The notes under the pieces are model-generated. The model saw only the letters and a list, made by a program, of their open reading frames with translations, was not told the DNA's origin and did no database searches. A program made the translations under genes and the position numbers. This document shows, piece by piece, positions 1-6,834 of a stretch of 12,205 nucleotides of DNA. Location of the stretch: NCBI GenBank assembly GCA_003152255.1, contig PLZT01000650.1, positions 5,671 to 17,875 on the forward strand, read 5' to 3'. Within the stretch, counting starts at the first letter, position 1, and every line of letters begins with the position of its first letter. This DNA comes from Methylocystaceae bacterium. Its GTDB lineage: Bacteria; Pseudomonadota; Alphaproteobacteria; Rhizobiales; Beijerinckiaceae.

Positions 1-1546
1 CGCCTTCAAAGCGGCTGCGCGCGATTTTCATCAGTAGCCATGGGGTGATCGTCATGGCGACAAAGAAGGAGAACACCATCGCCAGCGAGGCGTTGGCGGG
101 GATGGGGCTCATATAGGGCCCCATCAATCCTGACACGAACAGCATCGGCAGCAGGGCGACGACGATAGTGAGCGTCGCGACGATGGTCGGATTGCCGACC
201 TCGGCGACCGCCTCGATCGCCGTGTCCGTGAGACTACGGTCGCCTCGCATCTGCCAGTGACGGACGATGTTTTCGACAACGACAATGGCGTCGTCGACGA
301 GAATGCCAATCGAAAAAATGAGCGCGAACAGGCTGACGCGATTGATCGTGTAGCCCATCATCCAAGAGGCGAACATCGTCAGCAGAATGGTTGTCGGGAT
401 AATGACGAAGACAACGACGCCCTCGCGCCAGCCGACCATGAGAACGATAAGCCCGACAATGGACAGAGTGGCCAGAGCGAGATGAAACAACAGCTCGTTG
501 GCCTTCTCGGTCGCCGTCTCGCCATAGTTGCGGGTGACGGAAATTTCGAGATCGTCAGGCACGATGCGACCCTTCACCGTCTCAAGCCGGTGTAGGATTT
601 CGTCGGCCATCACGACGGCGTTGGCGCCCTTGCGTTTTGCAATGGCGATGCTCACGGCCGGGCGCTTATCCAGCGCCCCCGTCGCATTGCGCGTCATCGT
701 CCAACCAAAATGCTCCGGCTCCGCCGCGCCAACACGCACCTGCGCCACATCCTTCACGTAGACCGGACGGCCATCCCGCGACGTGAGGAGCAACAGGCCA
801 ATGTCCGGCACGCCTTGCAGCGTTTGTCCGGCGACCACCGGCAGGGACCGATCCAGATCACGGAACGCGCCGACGAGAAAGGACCGATTGGCGTTGGTCA
901 ATTTGTCGACCAATTGGTTCAGGGTGATCCCATAAAGCGACAAGCGCCCTGGATCAGGCTCGACTCTGATCTGATTGGGAGCCCCGCCGACGATGTAACT
1001 GCCGCCGACATTATCGACTTTGGTAAGATCGTGCTGAAGCTCTTCGGCCACTTGATAGAGGCCGTTGTCGGTCCACGCCGCCGCGCGCTCCGGCTTAGCC
1101 GCAAGCGTCAGGACAACAATCGCGACATCGTCGATGCCACGCCCCACGATCAGAGGCCCACGAATGCCCTTGGGCAGCCCGGTGATATTTGCGCTAATCT
1201 TGTCGTGAACACGCAACACAGCATTGTCTTGCGGCGTCCCGACGAAGAAGCGGGCCGTCACCATGACGTTGTCGTCCTGCGTCAGCGAATAGACGTGCTC
1301 TACGCCGTTGATGCCCTTGATGATATCTTCCAACGGACGCGTGACAAGCTCGATCGCGTCCTCCGCCTTATAGCCATTCGTCGACACGATTATGTCGACC
1401 ATTGGCACGGAAATCTGCGGCTCCTCCTCACGCGGCAGGGCTTGCAGCGCGATCAGGCCGACGAGCAAGGACGCGAGCAGCAACAAGGGCGTCAGCGGCG
1501 AGCCGATAAAGGTGCGTGTCAGAACTCCAGAAACACCGAGCCTCAT
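1..1546 (-). CDS. RND-family efflux permease, N-terminal half (truncated by window edge)
   Basis: Proton-driven inner-membrane pump of a tripartite efflux system. The frame is open from the ATG at 1546 down to base 1, giving 515 residues of a protein that normally has about 1,030-1,080. Seen: a first membrane helix (about residues 13-32), the conserved LPREEEPQI segment just after it, a long periplasmic porter region, then helices 2-4. Helix 4 carries GILVDDAIVVVEN with D418 and D419, the proton-relay aspartate pair of AcrB-like (HAE-type) pumps; metal pumps of the CzcA type usually have VDGAVV here. The start overlaps the adaptor stop as ATGA, so the two are translationally coupled. Substrate cannot be read from sequence; the setting beside an SQR operon suggests a sulfur-linked compound (inference). 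The family assignment is firm, the substrate is not. Confidence 0.95.
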   Translation of the reverse strand, partial: MRLGVSGVLTRTFIGSPLTPLLLLASLLVGLIALQALPREEEPQISVPMVDIIVSTNGYKAEDAIELVTRPLEDIIKGINGVEHVYSLTQDDNVMVTARFFVGTPQDNAVLRVHDKISANITGLPKGIRGPLIVGRGIDDVAIVVLTLAAKPERAAAWTDNGLYQVAEELQHDLTKVDNVGGSYIVGGAPNQIRVEPDPGRLSLYGITLNQLVDKLTNANRSFLVGAFRDLDRSLPVVAGQTLQGVPDIGLLLLTSRDGRPVYVKDVAQVRVGAAEPEHFGWTMTRNATGALDKRPAVSIAIAKRKGANAVVMADEILHRLETVKGRIVPDDLEISVTRNYGETATEKANELLFHLALATLSIVGLIVLMVGWREGVVVFVIIPTTILLTMFASWMMGYTINRVSLFALIFSIGILVDDAIVVVENIVRHWQMRGDRSLTDTAIEAVAEVGNPTIVATLTIVVALLPMLFVSGLMGPYMSPIPANASLAMVFSFFVAMTITPWLLMKIARSRFEG

Positions 1547-2538
1547 GGCGTCACCACGACATCGCCATCACGTAGGCCGGCGAGGATCTCTATGCCTTCC
1601 CCGCGCTGCTCGCCCGTCTGCACCGCGATCTCCGCGCCGTCCTTCAAGCGAACGTAATCTATGCCCGCGCGACGATAAATCGCTTCGCGCGGTGCAATAA
1701 TCGCCTCGCGTTTCCCCGTGGTCACATAAACGCGCGTGCGTTCTCCGACGAAATAATCTCCAAGACCCTGGACATCGACGTCGGCGATGACGCGCCCGCC
1801 CTGAATCTCGGGGTAGACGATGCGCACACGGCCTTCTTTGCGTATTGCGTTGGCTTCGTCGTGCAAACCGCGCCCGCCGATTTGCACAGAGTCTCCAGCG
1901 CGCATGAATCTGGCGTGCCGCTCCGGCAATTGCAGGCGAAGGATATAGTGCTCTTCCGCAAGGGTCGCGATAGTTTCACCGGGCATGACCGCGCGCCCAA
2001 CAGACACGGGAATGGTCAGGATGCGCCCCGCTCCCGGTGCGAGCACGGCGCCCTCGGCCGCCTGCTGTTCGATCACGCCACGGTCGGAGCGAATCGCCGC
2101 GAGATTGCGATCCGCCACGTCGAGCATGGTTTTGGCTTGATCGAATATCACTTTCGTTGTGACGCCGCGCTGCAGCAACTCCTGCGCGCGGTCGAAATCA
2201 GCCTTCGCCTTGTCGCGTTGCGCCTGCTGCGATCTAATTCGCTGGTCTAGCCCCTGCATCTGCAAAAACAGCTTTTGGTCAGCCACCGACGCGATTTCGG
2301 CGCCCGCCGCGACGACGGCCCCTTCCTTGATCTTCAACGCCGCGACCGTGCCGCCGATTCGCGCCCTCGCGACAAGTTGATGCACAGGCTCAACCGTGGC
2401 GATCACGGCTTTGAGATCTTCGACCGGCGCGACATGCACAACGGCTTCCGCTGCGGTGGATTGGCTGGATGCGACGACGCCCAACGCGGCAATAAGGCCG
2501 GCGCAAGGCCGCAATAGGAAGGCAAAACTCATCCGCAT
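1543..2538 (-). CDS. RND efflux periplasmic adaptor (membrane fusion protein)
   Basis: Periplasmic adaptor linking an RND pump to a TolC-type channel; 331 residues. Residues 1-31 form a Sec signal peptide (hydrophobic core about 12-25, cleavage probably after AEA or TAA near 30). A half-lipoyl segment (about 55-90, with GGTVAALKIKEGAVVAAG) is followed by an alpha-helical hairpin rich in Q, R, K and A (about 90-160) whose tip reads RGVTTKVIFDQA, the docking-tip type seen in adaptors. The second half-lipoyl part (about 163-195, APGAGRIL...GE.IATLAE) and beta-barrel/membrane-proximal domains complete the fold. There is no lipobox. An alternative start lies two codons in (M3). It overlaps the pump gene by 4 nt. 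It is transcribed divergently from the arsR-sqr operon across 58 bp and probably shares its control. Confidence 0.93.
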   Translation of the reverse strand: MRMSFAFLLRPCAGLIAALGVVASSQSTAAEAVVHVAPVEDLKAVIATVEPVHQLVARARIGGTVAALKIKEGAVVAAGAEIASVADQKLFLQMQGLDQRIRSQQAQRDKAKADFDRAQELLQRGVTTKVIFDQAKTMLDVADRNLAAIRSDRGVIEQQAAEGAVLAPGAGRILTIPVSVGRAVMPGETIATLAEEHYILRLQLPERHARFMRAGDSVQIGGRGLHDEANAIRKEGRVRIVYPEIQGGRVIADVDVQGLGDYFVGERTRVYVTTGKREAIIAPREAIYRRAGIDYVRLKDGAEIAVQTGEQRGEGIEILAGLRDGDVVVTP

Positions 2539-2560
2539 CGATTCCCCCCGTGGAAAGGCC

Positions 2561-2587
2561 TTGACACTTATATGGCTTATCTATAAT
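2561..2587 (+). promoter_or_regulatory. Candidate sigma-70-like promoter for the arsR-sqr operon
   Basis: TTGACA (2561-2566) and TATAAT (2582-2587) both match the consensus perfectly, with a short 15-bp spacer. The expected transcription start near 2594 is only about 3 nt before the arsR ATG at 2597 and no Shine-Dalgarno sequence is visible, so the arsR mRNA may be leaderless. The sequence is AT-rich against a GC-rich background, as expected for a BigR/SqrR target. Confidence 0.5.
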
Positions 2588-2594
2588 TTAGCAA
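2567..2594 (-). promoter_or_regulatory. Candidate sigma-70-like promoter for the RND adaptor/permease
   Basis: On the minus strand TTGCTA (2594-2589) and TATAAG (2572-2567) are separated by 16 bp, upstream of the adaptor ATG at 2538. It overlaps the oppositely directed candidate promoter of arsR, so a single bound repressor could block both. Found by eye only. Confidence 0.4.
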
Positions 2595-2596
2595 GC
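2575..2596. promoter_or_regulatory. Possible ArsR-type operator (imperfect dyad)
   Basis: An imperfect inverted repeat with outer arms GCTT (2575-2578) and AAGC (2593-2596) surrounds an AT-rich core. It covers the -10 of the arsR promoter and the -35 of the divergent promoter, the position expected of an autorepressor site. It does not match a published BigR or SqrR box closely, so the exact site is uncertain. Confidence 0.3.
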
Positions 2597-2992
2597 ATGA
2601 ATTTAGAGAAACTCGCCCCTAAAGCCGTGCAGGCCGAAAACTTTCTGAAGGCTTTGGCCAACCGCCACCGTCTGATGATTCTGTGCGAATTGTATAAGGG
2701 CGAGACCGGTGTCTCCGCGCTGCAAAAGGCGCTTGGCCTCAGTCAGTCCTCGCTTTCGCAACATCTTGCCCGTCTGCGCGAAGACGAACTCGTCACGACG
2801 CGGCGAGAGTCGCAGGCCATCTTTTATTCGCTCGCCAATACGAACGTCTCGCGGGCGATCACTTTGCTCTACGAACTGTTTTGTGCCGAGGAATGCGCCC
2901 CAAAGCAAAAGCGGAAAAAGGCGGGACAAAAGGGAAATGCGAAGGCGAGTTGTTCGCTCGGCCTTACAAAATCGAAAGGACGCGCCGCATGA
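2597..2992 (+). CDS. bigR: ArsR-family repressor, BigR/SqrR/YgaV type (sulfide/persulfide sensor)
   Basis: Winged-helix repressor of 131 residues. The helix-turn-helix is clear (about 38-62, with [17 protein letters not shown]) and is followed by the wing (about 66-80). C30 in LMILCEL and C96 in LYELFC are 66 residues apart, exactly the spacing of the redox pair C41/C107 in Rhodobacter SqrR and C42/C108 in BigR, which form a di- or polysulfide link when sulfide is present and release DNA. The metal-binding CxC motif of ArsR/SmtB is absent. Odd: a roughly 30-residue lysine-rich tail (103-131) with extra cysteines C100 and C119. I chose ATG 2597 because the upstream extension to 2396 is antisense to the adaptor gene and unlike family N-termini. 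Its stop overlaps the next start (ATGA). It is expected to repress this operon and possibly the divergent pump; the symbol marks the class, not proven orthology. Confidence 0.88.
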   Translation: MNLEKLAPKAVQAENFLKALANRHRLMILCELYKGETGVSALQKALGLSQSSLSQHLARLREDELVTTRRESQAIFYSLANTNVSRAITLLYELFCAEECAPKQKRKKAGQKGNAKASCSLGLTKSKGRAA

Positions 2993-3189
2993 CTATCGAC
3001 CGAATCATCATGGCGTTTGCCGGCGCCATGATCCTTGCGAGCCTCGGACTCGCCCATTTGTTCGGCCCGTGGTGGCTGCTGCTCGCAGCCTTTGTCGGGC
3101 TGAATCTTTTCCAGGCCGCCTTTACAGGTTTCTGCCCGCTCGCGCTCATTTTGAAGAAATTCGGCGTAAAGCCGGGCGCGGCGTTTTAG
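2989..3189 (+). CDS. Small inner-membrane protein, DUF2892 / YgaP membrane-domain family (copy 1)
   Basis: A 66-residue protein with two hydrophobic helices (about 7-24 and 28-46). It starts [12 protein letters not shown] and ends with the family signature [15 protein letters not shown], including C49. This is the membrane part found fused to a rhodanese in E. coli YgaP and as a stand-alone protein in many sulfide-responsive operons. The ATG overlaps the arsR stop by 4 nt and is preceded by AAGGA (2976-2980), so it is co-translated with the repressor. The longer frame from 2881 lies inside arsR and is rejected. A role in sulfane-sulfur traffic is inferred from context only. Confidence 0.87.
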   Translation: MTIDRIIMAFAGAMILASLGLAHLFGPWWLLLAAFVGLNLFQAAFTGFCPLALILKKFGVKPGAAF

Positions 3190-3192
3190 CGT

Positions 3193-3233
3193 GCCGCCTT
3201 GTCCATAAAGGCGGCGCTAAACGCGGCGCCTTT
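3193..3233 (+). other. Two mutually exclusive stem-loops between the DUF2892 genes
   Basis: GCCGCCTT (3193-3200) pairs perfectly with AAGGCGGC (3208-3215) around a 7-nt loop. The right arm can instead join AAAGGCGGCGC (3207-3217) pairing with GCGGCGCCTTT (3223-3233) with one mismatch. The second stem ends 7 nt before AGGAG (3241-3245), the ribosome site of the next gene. No U-run follows either stem, so an ordinary terminator is unlikely; an mRNA-processing or stability element is possible. Confidence 0.45.
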
Positions 3234-3252
3234 CGTCGTCAGGAGATAAAAT

Positions 3253-3456
3253 ATGGTCACCAATGTCGGAACCATCGATCGCGCTTTGCGTATCGTCATC
3301 GGCCTCGTGCTGATTGCCTATGCGCTCAAACTCGGCTTGCCCAGCACCGGGTGGAATTGGGTTGGCTGGATCGCAGTCGTGCCTCTGCTCACTGCCTTTA
3401 TCGGCACTTGCCCGCTTTACAGCCTGCTTGGTGTGGGTACCTACTCGCGCAAGTAA
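3253..3456 (+). CDS. Small inner-membrane protein, DUF2892 / YgaP membrane-domain family (copy 2)
   Basis: A 67-residue protein with the classical family opening (NVGTIDRALRIVIGL, about 4-18), two helices (about 12-27 and 36-52) and the closing motif FIGTCPLYSLLGVGT with C53. It shares the G-x-C-P-L signature with the gene just upstream, so the two are distant paralogues. AGGAG (3241-3245) gives a good ribosome site 7 nt before the ATG. It lies between the repressor and sqr and is probably in the same operon. The function of stand-alone members is unknown; sulfane-sulfur handling or membrane support of a rhodanese is inference, and no rhodanese is encoded nearby. Confidence 0.9.
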   Translation: MVTNVGTIDRALRIVIGLVLIAYALKLGLPSTGWNWVGWIAVVPLLTAFIGTCPLYSLLGVGTYSRK

Positions 3457-3537
3457 ACCTCTAATCCCAATGCCTAACAAAACGCCGCGGACCAGCGCTT
3501 TGCGTCATGGAATCTGCGCAAAAGAGGGAGAGACGCC

Positions 3538-4836
3538 ATGACCAAGATCGTTGTATTGGGCGCCGGCATCGGCGGCGTGCCCATGGCTTTCGAGCTGAAG
3601 GAGCTTCTCGGCAAGAAGGCTGACATCACCGTCGTTTCGCTAACGGACTACTTCCAGTTCGTGCCGTCCAACCCGTGGGTCGCCGTCAACTGGCGTAAGC
3701 CAGGCGATGTGAAGGTCAATCTCACCGAAGTGTTCAAGAAGCTGAAGATCGGTTTCACTTCCGTTGGCGCAAAACGCGTGAAGCCGGAGCAAAATCTTGT
3801 CGAACTGAACGACGGTGCGACGCTTTCCTATGACTACCTGGTGATCGCGACTGGCCCGCATCTCGCCTTCGATGAAGTTGAGGGACTGGGACCGAGCGGG
3901 CATACACAATCTGTTTGCCACGTCGATCACGCCGGAATTGCCGGCGAGCGCTGGGAAGAATTCTGCAAAAACCCCGGCCCAATGGTCATCGGCGCGGTTC
4001 AGGGCGCGTCCTGCTTTGGCCCGGCCTATGAATATGCGCTGACAGCGGTTTCCGATCTGCGCAGGCGCAAAATTCGCGATCGGGTGCCAATCACCTTCGT
4101 GACCGCGGAGCCCTATATCGGCCATCTCGGCCTGGGCGGCGTCGGCGACACCAAGGGCATGCTGGAATCTTTGATGCGGGACCGCGACATCAAATGGGTG
4201 ACAAACGCCAAAATTGACCGCATCAATGCCGATTCGGTCGAGGCGACGGAATTCAACGAAGACGGAACGCAAAAGAAGACACATAAGCTCGCGTCGAACT
4301 TCACGATGTTCCTTCCCGCCTTCCGCGGCGTGGATTGCCTGAAAGGCGAGGACGGCAAATGGATCGACGGGCTGACCAATCCGCGCGGCTTCGTGACCGT
4401 CGACAGGAAGCAGAGGAACGCGAAATTCCCCAACATCTTCTCGGTCGGCGTCTGCGTCGCGCTTCCGCCTTTCGAGCCGACGCCGGTGCCAGTTGGCATG
4501 CCCAAGACCGGCTATATGATCGAATCCATGTGCACGGCGGCGGCGCATAACATTCGCGATTTGATCACGGGCAAGGAGCCAACGCATGAGGGAACATGGA
4601 ATGCGGTCTGTCTCGCCGACTTCGGCGACAACGGCATCATTTTTGTCGCACAGCCGCAGATCCCGCCGCGCAACGTGAATTGGTCGGCTCAGGGCTACTG
4701 GGTGCATCTGGCGAAAGTCGCGTATGAGAAGTATTTTATGCGCAAGGTCCGTAAAGGCCATAGCGAGCCGGTGTATGAGCGCGTTATAATGAAAGCGTTG
4801 GGAATCGTTCGGTTGCGTTCGGGTAAAAACGCGTAA
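3538..4836 (+). CDS. sqr: Sulfide:quinone oxidoreductase, type I
   Basis: Membrane-associated FAD enzyme that oxidises sulfide to sulfane sulfur/polysulfide and passes electrons to quinone; 432 residues, normal for the family. Residues 4-13 hold the dinucleotide-binding GAGIGG; IATGPHLAF (103-111) is the second FAD-contact segment. The three catalytic cysteines are all present: C127 (SVCHVDHA), C159 (GASCFGPAYEYA) and C358 (NAVCLAD), matching C128, C160 and C356 of Acidithiobacillus ferrooxidans SQR, which the whole protein resembles (DYFQFVPSNPWV near 37-48, EPYIGHLG near 191-198, KTGYMIES near 323-330). The C-terminal part has the amphipathic membrane-anchoring region (about 385-425, WVHLAKVAYEKYFMRK). 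AGGGAG lies just before the ATG. Flavocytochrome c sulfide dehydrogenase is ruled out by the lack of a signal peptide. Confidence 0.96.
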   Translation: MTKIVVLGAGIGGVPMAFELKELLGKKADITVVSLTDYFQFVPSNPWVAVNWRKPGDVKVNLTEVFKKLKIGFTSVGAKRVKPEQNLVELNDGATLSYDYLVIATGPHLAFDEVEGLGPSGHTQSVCHVDHAGIAGERWEEFCKNPGPMVIGAVQGASCFGPAYEYALTAVSDLRRRKIRDRVPITFVTAEPYIGHLGLGGVGDTKGMLESLMRDRDIKWVTNAKIDRINADSVEATEFNEDGTQKKTHKLASNFTMFLPAFRGVDCLKGEDGKWIDGLTNPRGFVTVDRKQRNAKFPNIFSVGVCVALPPFEPTPVPVGMPKTGYMIESMCTAAAHNIRDLITGKEPTHEGTWNAVCLADFGDNGIIFVAQPQIPPRNVNWSAQGYWVHLAKVAYEKYFMRKVRKGHSEPVYERVIMKALGIVRLRSGKNA

Positions 4837-4860
4837 CAACAATTCGGAAGGACGCCAGCC

Positions 4861-5247
4861 ATGACTTACTACATCACAAAGTCGACAAAGGGCGACTTCG
4901 ACGCCATTGTGACGAAAGTGATAGAGAAGTTGAAGGATGAAGGCTTTGGCGTCCTCACCGAAATTGATGTTGCTAACACGCTGAAACAAAAGCTCGGCGT
5001 CGAGATGAAGCGCTATCGGATTCTCGGCGCCTGCAATCCGGGCTTCGCGCACAAGGCGCTGAGCGTTGAAGACAAAATCGGCGTGTTGCTCCCATGCAAC
5101 GTCATCATACAGGAAAAGGCAAATGGCGTCATCGACGTCGCGGCTATCGATCCGCGTATGGCCATGCAGCACATCGGCAATCCGGCGCTTAGCGAAATAT
5201 CTGAGGCGGTCGCCGAAAGACTTGCGCGGGTTGTCGAGGCAATCTGA
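4861..5247 (+). CDS. DUF302-family protein
   Basis: A 128-residue soluble protein. It shows the DUF302 core: an N-terminal strand-helix (ITKSTKGDFDAIVTKVIEKLKDEGFGVLTEI broken by loops, about 5-35), then RYRILGACNPGFAHKAL (51-67) and GVLLPCNVIIQE (74-85), with C58, H64 and C79, and a DPRMAM segment near 97-102. No signal peptide or membrane helix is seen. It follows sqr by 24 nt with GGAAGGA upstream, so it is in the same operon. DUF302 proteins often accompany sulfide-oxidation genes, but their biochemical role is not established; the conserved cysteines next to SQR would fit binding of sulfur or of a sulfane-sulfur carrier (inference). Confidence 0.92.
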   Translation: MTYYITKSTKGDFDAIVTKVIEKLKDEGFGVLTEIDVANTLKQKLGVEMKRYRILGACNPGFAHKALSVEDKIGVLLPCNVIIQEKANGVIDVAAIDPRMAMQHIGNPALSEISEAVAERLARVVEAI

Positions 5248-5283
5248 ATGCGTCGACGCGATATGAGCGGGCAAATCCATTGA
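5248..5283 (+). other. Possible 11-codon leader ORF coupled to tolC
   Basis: ATG immediately follows the DUF302 stop (TGAATG) and is preceded by GAGG at 5236-5239. The ORF encodes MRRRDMSGQIH and its TGA overlaps the proposed TTG start of the TolC gene as TTGA. This could couple tolC translation to the upstream gene and explain its weak own start. It could also be chance or the remains of an ancestral start. Confidence 0.3.
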
Positions 5284-6767
5284 GACACCGGCGCACGACT
5301 ACGTGTCGGCCTCCGACGTATCGCCGTATCGCGCGTCGGGCCGAAAGATTCGCGCACCTCCTTCCGTTGGGGTTACGCACTGCCGCCGTAATCCTGTCGT
5401 TCATCGGATGCCCCGGGCAAAATGCTGTCGCCGAAACCTTGAATTCCGCGTTGGCGCGAGCCTATGCCGGCAATCCGGAGATTAACCAGCAACGCTCAGG
5501 CGTCCGGGCGCGGGATGAGGACACGACGAACGCGGCTGCGGGAATGCGGCCGAAGGCCGGCGTTTCCGCTTCCATTGGGCCCGAATTTTCCACCATCAAG
5601 ATTCCCTCCGGCCGCACCAACACGGGACAGCGCGCTTATTTCGCCGACGAATATCTGGGCACGCCGCGCAGCGCGGCGCTTTCCGTATCACAGACCATTT
5701 TCGATGGCGGCCGCACGCAGAGCGCCGTCCGGCAAGCCGAGTCTGGTGTGTTCGCGGCGCGGGCGAACCTTGGCGCCAGCGAGCAGACCATCCTGCAAAA
5801 CGGCGTCAACGCCTATATGGACGTGTTACGCGACACGGCGATCCTTGCTTTGCGCAAGAACAACAACGCCGTGCTGGAGGAACAACTCAGGTATACGCGC
5901 GTACGTTACCAGTTCGGCGAGGTGACGGCCGCGGACGTCGCGCAGGCGGAAGCCGCCCTGGCGCGCGGGCGTTCGGATTTTTACGGCGCGCAGGCGGTTC
6001 TGCAAATGAGCGCGGCCACGTACCATCAAATCATGGGTGTTGAACCCAATCGGTTGGAGCCCGCCGGGACGGTCGAAAAACTGTTGCCCAGATCGATCAA
6101 AGACGCGATCTCCCTCGCCATCAGCGAACATCCGGCGGTGGTTGCGGCGCTGCATCAGGTCGACGCGGCCGAGCATGCGGTGAAGCTGGCGGAAAGCGCT
6201 TTGGCGCCGACGTTGGCGGTAGGCGCGCAGGTATCGCCGCAAGGGGATTCGTTTATGGGCTGGACAGGGACCCGACAGTTCTCGGCTCTGGCGGTAGCGA
6301 CGCTGAATGTCCCTCTGTATCAGGGCGGCTCGGAATATGCGTCGATCCGCAAAGCCAAGGAACAATTGAGCCAGGCGCGATTGGGCGCCGATGTCCAGCG
6401 GGACAATGTGCGCAGGAGTGTCGTCTTTGCTTACGCGCAGCTGCAAGCGTCGAAGGCGTCGATAGTCTCGAGCCAGGCGGAGGTGGCGGCTTCGGAGAAA
6501 TCGCTTGAGGATGTGCGTGAGGAGGCGAAAGTCGGGCAGCGAACAACGCTGGACATACTCAACGCGCAACAGGCGCTGCTGAGCGCGCGGGTCAATCTCG
6601 TCATCGCGCAACATGATCGCGTGGTCGCGTCCTTCGCCGCACTCGCAGCGGTCGGCCGCTTGTCGGTGCGCGACCTGAACCTCAATGTCGCGGAATACGA
6701 TCCAACGATCCACTACGAGCAAGTCAAAGACAAATGGTTCGGGCTCGACACGCCAGACGGAAGATAA
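5280..6767 (+). CDS. TolC-family outer-membrane efflux channel
   Basis: Outer-membrane factor of a tripartite efflux pump, 495 residues from the TTG at 5280. After a basic stretch and a hydrophobic signal segment (about residues 31-51, cleavage probably after AVA) come two OEP repeats: ETLNSALARAYAGNPEI opens the first, and VGQRTTLDILNAQQALL (near 418-434) is the hallmark of the second. The end, YDPTIHYEQVKDKWFGLDTPDGR split over its loop, is typical of alphaproteobacterial TolC. The start is uncertain: no in-frame ATG precedes the mature domain, TTG 5280 has a weak ribosome site, and TTG 5367 would give a more ordinary signal peptide but also lacks a clear site. It is 32 nt after DUF302, so it likely belongs to the sqr operon and probably serves the divergent RND pump. 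Confidence 0.92.
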   Translation: MRHRRTTTCRPPTYRRIARRAERFAHLLPLGLRTAAVILSFIGCPGQNAVAETLNSALARAYAGNPEINQQRSGVRARDEDTTNAAAGMRPKAGVSASIGPEFSTIKIPSGRTNTGQRAYFADEYLGTPRSAALSVSQTIFDGGRTQSAVRQAESGVFAARANLGASEQTILQNGVNAYMDVLRDTAILALRKNNNAVLEEQLRYTRVRYQFGEVTAADVAQAEAALARGRSDFYGAQAVLQMSAATYHQIMGVEPNRLEPAGTVEKLLPRSIKDAISLAISEHPAVVAALHQVDAAEHAVKLAESALAPTLAVGAQVSPQGDSFMGWTGTRQFSALAVATLNVPLYQGGSEYASIRKAKEQLSQARLGADVQRDNVRRSVVFAYAQLQASKASIVSSQAEVAASEKSLEDVREEAKVGQRTTLDILNAQQALLSARVNLVIAQHDRVVASFAALAAVGRLSVRDLNLNVAEYDPTIHYEQVKDKWFGLDTPDGR

Positions 6768-6834
6768 TTCCGAGCGGCGTCGTGAGATATCAAAACAATG
6801 ACCGTGATCGCCCTCAGAAGTTTCGGGTAGACCC

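Noticed and set aside
710..1657. Plus-strand frame of 315 codons over the left end
   Set aside because: It is a shadow of the minus-strand RND permease and adaptor, whose motifs are unmistakable; the composition (R, H, Q rich) is typical of antisense frames.
2396..2596. N-terminal extension of the ArsR gene to 2396
   Set aside because: It would run antisense through the adaptor signal peptide and through both promoters, and its residues do not resemble BigR/SqrR N-termini.
3499..3522. Small inverted repeat TTTGCG / CGCAAA just before the sqr ribosome site
   Set aside because: Only 6 bp with a 12-nt loop; expected often by chance in GC-rich DNA. The nearby 11-mer GCGCTTTGCGT also occurring at about 3279 looks coincidental.
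3640..5280. Long minus-strand frame of 546 codons
   Set aside because: It is antisense to sqr and the DUF302 gene, which have clear families and ribosome sites. The frame is rich in R, H and D as expected for a GC-rich shadow.
6780..6793. Possible FNR box upstream of the Crp/Fnr gene
   Set aside because: Only the half-site ATCAA is present; the other half reads TCGTG in place of TTGAT.
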